This document shows positions 6,130 through 8,945 of a stretch of 8,945 nucleotides of DNA, one piece after another. Position 1 is the stretch's first letter; every line of letters starts with the position of its first letter. The DNA is taken from positions 1 to 8,945 of the forward strand of contig WQUG01000098.1 of assembly GCA_009785855.1 (NCBI GenBank). Direction: 5' to 3'. The translations under genes were made by a program, and so were the position numbers. Below the pieces are notes generated by a model. That model searched no databases. It was not told where the DNA came from and was given only the letters and a program-made list of their open reading frames with translations. The DNA comes from Actinomycetes bacterium (GTDB lineage: Bacteria; Actinomycetota; Coriobacteriia; WRKU01; WQUG01).

Positions 6130-7134
6130 ATGGCACACATGTACTACGACAAGGACTGCGACCTGGATCTCATCCGGAACAAGACCATCGCGGTCATCGG
6201 CTACGGCAGCCAGGGTCACGCGCACGCGCAGAACCTGCGTGACAGCGGTTGCAAGGTGATCATCGGGCTGTATGCGGGCTCGAAGAGCGCCGAAGTCGCG
6301 CGCGCCGACGGCTTCGAGGTCTACAACACCGACGAGGCCACGGCCAAGGCCGACATCATCATGATGCTCGTCAACGACGAGACCATGGCCAAGATCTATG
6401 CCGAAGGCGTCGCGCCGAACCTGAAGGCGGGCGACACGATCGCCTTCGCGCACGGCTTCAACATCCACTTCGGACAGATCGTGCCGCCGGCAGACGTCGA
6501 CGTCATCATGATCGCCCCGAAGGGCCCGGGCCACACGGTCCGCAGTCAGTTCGTCGAAGGTCATGGCGTGCCGAACCTCATCGCCGTGTATCAGGACGCC
6601 TCGGGCCATGCCAAACAGACGGCGCTTGCCTGGGCCGCAGGTATCGGCGGCGGGCGCGCGGGCATCCTGGAGACCACCTTCAAGGAGGAGACCGAGACCG
6701 ACCTCTTTGGCGAGCAGTGCGTACTCTGCGGTGGCGTGACCCATCTGATGAAGGCGGGCTTCGACACCCTGGTGGAAGCCGGCTATCAGCCCGAGAGCGC
6801 CTATTTCGAGTGCGTCCATGAGATGAAGCTCATCATCGACCTCGTCAACCGTGGCGGGCTGTCCTTCATGCGCTACTCCATCAGCGACACGGCCGAGTAC
6901 GGCGACTACAAGGTGGGGGACCGCATCATCACCGAACAGACCAAGGCCGAGATGAAAGCCGTGCTCTCAGAGATCCAGGACGGCAGTTTCGCCAAGGCCT
7001 GGATCGACGAGAACAAGGCCGGGCGTCCCTGGTTCGATCAGAAGCGCACAAGCGAGCAGACCAGCCAGCTCGAGGAAGTCGGCGCAGAGCTGCGCAAGCA
7101 GATGAGCTGGTCAGAGGACAGCGTCGAGGAGTAG
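6130..7134 (+). CDS. ilvC: Ketol-acid reductoisomerase, class I
   Basis: KARI performs Mg2+-dependent alkyl migration and NAD(P)H reduction of acetohydroxy acids to dihydroxy acids, the second common step of Val/Ile synthesis. At 334 residues it is the short class I form. The Rossmann domain shows VIGYGSQGHAHA with the GxGxxG glycines at 24-29, and the catalytic-His segment AHGFNIHFG. The APKGPGHTVR stretch follows. The all-helical domain carries the metal ligands Asp191 and Glu195 (TDLFGEQ), Glu227 and Glu231 (FECVHEMKLI), and the substrate-binding SISDTAEYGDY. The cofactor-specificity loop reads GLYAGSKS (46-53). Tyr48 replaces the Arg common in NADPH-specific enzymes, while Ser51 and Ser53 are kept, so cofactor preference is uncertain. 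It follows ilvN by 26 bases. The unusual structured spacer comes directly after its stop. Confidence 0.97.
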   Translation: MAHMYYDKDCDLDLIRNKTIAVIGYGSQGHAHAQNLRDSGCKVIIGLYAGSKSAEVARADGFEVYNTDEATAKADIIMMLVNDETMAKIYAEGVAPNLKAGDTIAFAHGFNIHFGQIVPPADVDVIMIAPKGPGHTVRSQFVEGHGVPNLIAVYQDASGHAKQTALAWAAGIGGGRAGILETTFKEETETDLFGEQCVLCGGVTHLMKAGFDTLVEAGYQPESAYFECVHEMKLIIDLVNRGGLSFMRYSISDTAEYGDYKVGDRIITEQTKAEMKAVLSEIQDGSFAKAWIDENKAGRPWFDQKRTSEQTSQLEEVGAELRKQMSWSEDSVEE

Positions 7135-7143
7135 GTCGATGTC

Positions 7144-7239
7144 GGCGGGATCAGAGGGTATCGGTCTCTGCTAGCGGGTGCCCGGGCGGCGGCGCCCGCC
7201 AGACCCATGTCGCAGATCCCGACACCCGCTACTCCCGCC
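7144..7239 (+). ncRNA. Structured ilvC-ilvD intergenic element (candidate cis-acting RNA)
   Basis: In the 123-base spacer before ilvD, nearly every base can be placed in a nested fold by hand. P1: 7144-7150 with 7233-7239 (7 pairs). P2 hairpin: 7152-7156 with 7166-7170 (5 pairs plus a G-T). P3: 7172-7180 with 7223-7231 (9 pairs). Single bases 7151, 7171 and 7232 separate these, giving a tight three-way junction. Inside P3 lie P4, 7183-7188 with 7193-7198 (loop GCGG), and a short P5, 7210-7212 with 7220-7222. An alternative helix GGGATC 7147-7152 with GATCCC 7215-7220 is incompatible with P1 and P2, so two states are conceivable. It ends five bases before the ilvD ribosome binding site. No T-run follows, so it is not an intrinsic terminator. 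It may be a translational control element, a processing/stability element or a dispersed palindromic repeat. No known family is recognised. Confidence 0.5.
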
Positions 7240-7244
7240 AGATT

Positions 7245-7250
7245 GAAGGG
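7245..7250 (+). promoter_or_regulatory. Ribosome binding site that decides the ilvD start
   Basis: GAAGGG lies seven bases before ATG 7258. The frame stays open upstream to an ATG at 7207, but that codon has no purine-rich site before it and would add a Pro/Thr-rich stretch foreign to the family. Confidence 0.65.
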
Positions 7251-7257
7251 AACACGC

Positions 7258-8922
7258 ATGCCAAGCGAGAACATCACCCAGGGGTATCAGAACGCTCCCA
7301 AGCGGGCGCTGCTGAAGGCAGCGGGACTCGATGACGGGGCCATGAAGCGCCCGCTGATCGGCATCGTGAACTCCTATACCGAGGTGGTCCCTGGTCACAC
7401 CCACCTGCAACAGGTCGCGCGCGCGGTACATGACGGGGTGCTTGCAGCGGGCGGCACGCCGCTCGAGTTCAACACGATCGCCATCTGCGACGGCATCGCG
7501 ATGGGGCATGTGGGCATGCACTACTCCCTGCCCTCGCGTGAGCTCATCGCCGACACGGTCGAGAGCATGGCGCTGGCCCACCAGTTCGATGCGCTCGTCT
7601 TCATCCCGAACTGCGACAAGATCGTCCCCGGTATGCTCATGGCAGCCGCGCGCGTCAACCTGCCTGCTATCTTCGTCTCCGGCGGCCCGATGCTCTCGCT
7701 GCACGGGCTGGATCTGAACACGACCTTCGAGGCGGTCGGCGCGATCGCCGCCGGTACGATGACCGCTGAGCAGTGCGCCGCTCTTGAGGACTGCGCCTGC
7801 CCGACCTGCGGCAGCTGCTCGGGGATGTTCACGGCCAACTCGATGAACTGTCTGACCGAAGCGCTCGGGATGGGGCTGCCCGGCAACGGGACGATCCCGG
7901 CAGTCTATGCCGAGCGCCTGCGGCTGGCGCGCAGGGCCGGCGAGCAGGTCATGGACGTACTCGCCGCTGACCTGCGTCCCCGTGACATCATGACCGAGGT
8001 CGCCTTCCATAACGGGCTGGCCGTCGACATGGGGCTGGGTTGCTCGACCAATTCGGTGCTGCACCTCTTGGCCATCGCTCATGAGTGCGGCATCACGCTC
8101 ACGCTTGAGCTCATCAACGAGGTCAGCATGCGCACGCCGAACCTCTGCCATCTGGCGCCGGCCGGTCCGCACCACATGCAGGACCTCGATGAGGCCGGCG
8201 GCGTCTATGCGGTGATCGCCGAGCTCATCGACGCCGGTTGCGTCGACGGCAGCGCGAAGACCGTGCTGGGAACGACCTTGGCCGAGGTCGCCGCCGAGCG
8301 TCGCGCAGGCCGCGGCTCGGCGCAGCGTGACGAAGCGGTGATCCGGCCGGTGAGCGACCCGTATTCGCCCTACGGCGGACTGGCGATCCTCTTCGGCAAT
8401 CTGGCACCAAACGGCTCGGTCGTCAAACAGAGCGCGGTGCGTCCCGAGATGCTGTGCTTCACCGGTCGCGCGCGGGTGTTTGACAGCGAGGAAGACGCCA
8501 ACCAGGCGATACTTGCCGGCAGGATCGAGCCCGGTGACGTCGTCGTGATCCGCTACGAGGGTCCGGCCGGCGGCCCCGGCATGCGCGAGATGCTCAACCC
8601 CACCTCCGCGATCGCGGGCAGGGGGCTCGACGCCGACGTGGCGCTTATCACCGACGGGCGCTTCTCCGGCGCGACCCGCGGTGCGGCTATCGGACACATC
8701 TCTCCCGAGGCGGCGGCCGGCGGGCTCATCGCCTACGTTTGTGAGGGCGACCAGATCGCGATCGACATCCCCAACCATAAGCTTGAACTCAAGGTCGATG
8801 ACGCCGAGATCGCCCGGCGCAAGGCAGAGATGACCCTGAAAGAGCCGAAGGAACTCTCCGGTTACCTCAAACGTTATGCTGCCGTGGTGTCTTCAGCAGA
8901 CACCGGCGCGGTCGTCAGTTAG
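7258..8922 (+). CDS. ilvD: Dihydroxy-acid dehydratase
   Basis: This iron-sulfur dehydratase converts 2,3-dihydroxy acids to 2-ketoisovalerate or 2-keto-3-methylvalerate, the last shared step before transamination. It also supplies the leucine branch. The 554-residue product starts PSENITQGYQNAPKRALLKA, the normal family opening, and matches the usual length. Landmarks are VNSYTEVVPGHTHL, ICDGIAMGHVGMHYSLPSRE (Cys77-Asp78), IPNCDKIVPGMLMAA (Cys119), and a Cys cluster at 179, 181, 184 and 187 in CPTCGSCSGMFTANSMNC. PGNGTIPA follows the cluster, and GRFSGATRGAAIGHISPEA lies in the C-terminal domain. The VPGH variant, in place of the PC motif of [2Fe-2S] types, together with the CPTCGSC cluster, groups it with E. 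coli/B. subtilis-like, oxygen-labile [4Fe-4S] enzymes. This fits an anaerobe, but cluster type is inferred. Phosphogluconate dehydratase (Edd) is a relative but unlikely in this operon. Confidence 0.96.
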   Translation: MPSENITQGYQNAPKRALLKAAGLDDGAMKRPLIGIVNSYTEVVPGHTHLQQVARAVHDGVLAAGGTPLEFNTIAICDGIAMGHVGMHYSLPSRELIADTVESMALAHQFDALVFIPNCDKIVPGMLMAAARVNLPAIFVSGGPMLSLHGLDLNTTFEAVGAIAAGTMTAEQCAALEDCACPTCGSCSGMFTANSMNCLTEALGMGLPGNGTIPAVYAERLRLARRAGEQVMDVLAADLRPRDIMTEVAFHNGLAVDMGLGCSTNSVLHLLAIAHECGITLTLELINEVSMRTPNLCHLAPAGPHHMQDLDEAGGVYAVIAELIDAGCVDGSAKTVLGTTLAEVAAERRAGRGSAQRDEAVIRPVSDPYSPYGGLAILFGNLAPNGSVVKQSAVRPEMLCFTGRARVFDSEEDANQAILAGRIEPGDVVVIRYEGPAGGPGMREMLNPTSAIAGRGLDADVALITDGRFSGATRGAAIGHISPEAAAGGLIAYVCEGDQIAIDIPNHKLELKVDDAEIARRKAEMTLKEPKELSGYLKRYAAVVSSADTGAVVS

Positions 8923-8932
8923 GAAGCAGAAC

Positions 8933-8945
8933 ATGTCAGACGCCT
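8933..8945 (+). CDS. Start of a downstream co-directional gene, cut by the window edge
   Basis: ATG at 8933 follows AGGAAG (8921-8926, overlapping the ilvD stop) with six bases of spacing, and only 10 bases separate it from ilvD. The visible residues are MSDA. The spacing says it continues the ilv operon. The product cannot be identified from four codons. Confidence 0.55.

Noticed and set aside
7183..7198. Intrinsic terminator between ilvC and ilvD
   Set aside because: The GC-rich hairpin is not followed by a T-run and ilvD lacks an obvious new promoter, so it was treated as part of a larger folded element instead.
7207..7257. N-terminal extension of IlvD from ATG 7207
   Set aside because: No ribosome binding site precedes it, it falls inside the structured spacer, and the added residues are absent from the usual IlvD opening. 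ATG 7258 has GAAGGG at the right distance.
7171..8778. A 535-codon open frame on the minus strand across ilvD
   Set aside because: It is antisense to an unmistakable IlvD. Its Arg/Asp/His/Val-rich product is what GC-rich codons give in reverse. No ribosome binding site or recognisable domain was seen. The same applies to long minus frames over ilvB (4639-5646) and ilvC/ilvN (5758-6819).

Overview
The window is about 9 kb of GC-rich DNA coding entirely on the plus strand. It holds most of the branched-chain amino acid pathway of a Gram-positive bacterium. Strong AAGGAG-type ribosome binding sites, GC-rich codon use, and a cell-wall-anchored surface protein with one InlB/Listeria-Bacteroides-type repeat and an IPATG sorting signal point to a high-GC Gram-positive. 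A member of the Coriobacteriia (Actinomycetota) is the best guess. That assignment is inference from style and gene order, not from a marker gene.

Layout. (1) Positions 1-1608 are the end of a leucine operon: leuD (missing only its first few codons) and leuB. (2) Positions 1609-3575 carry a separate gene for a 635-residue secreted protein. It has a signal peptide, about twelve glycine-rich parallel beta-helix units like those of chlamydial Pmp proteins, an InlB-type repeat, a Pro/Glu linker and a C-terminal sortase signal. It has its own likely promoter overlapping the leuB stop. (3) Positions 3576-3867 are the control region of the ilv operon: a promoter, a 32-codon leader peptide very rich in Val/Leu/Ile codons, and a strong intrinsic terminator. 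A competing antiterminator pairing can be drawn by hand. This looks like a classical ribosome-mediated transcription attenuator. (4) Positions 3868-8922 are ilvB, ilvN, ilvC and ilvD in pathway order, with short gaps. The exception is a 123-base ilvC-ilvD spacer that folds on paper into a compact multi-branched RNA. (5) The first codons of another co-directional gene start at 8933.

How the genes work together: IlvBN condense pyruvate (or pyruvate plus 2-oxobutyrate) to acetohydroxy acids, IlvC isomerises and reduces them, and IlvD dehydrates the diols to the keto-acid precursors of valine and isoleucine. 2-Ketoisovalerate also feeds leucine synthesis, where LeuCD and LeuB perform the isomerisation and oxidation. 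The attenuator would tie ilv transcription to charged tRNA supply. The surface protein has no metabolic link to its neighbours and looks like an insertion between two biosynthetic blocks.

Most notable for follow-up are the ilv leader/attenuator (3614-3824) and the structured ilvC-ilvD spacer (7144-7239), which matches no RNA family I can name. Smaller points are a Tyr in the KARI cofactor loop, a Ser replacing the first Gly of the IlvB GDG motif, and a shared extended -10 promoter sequence.
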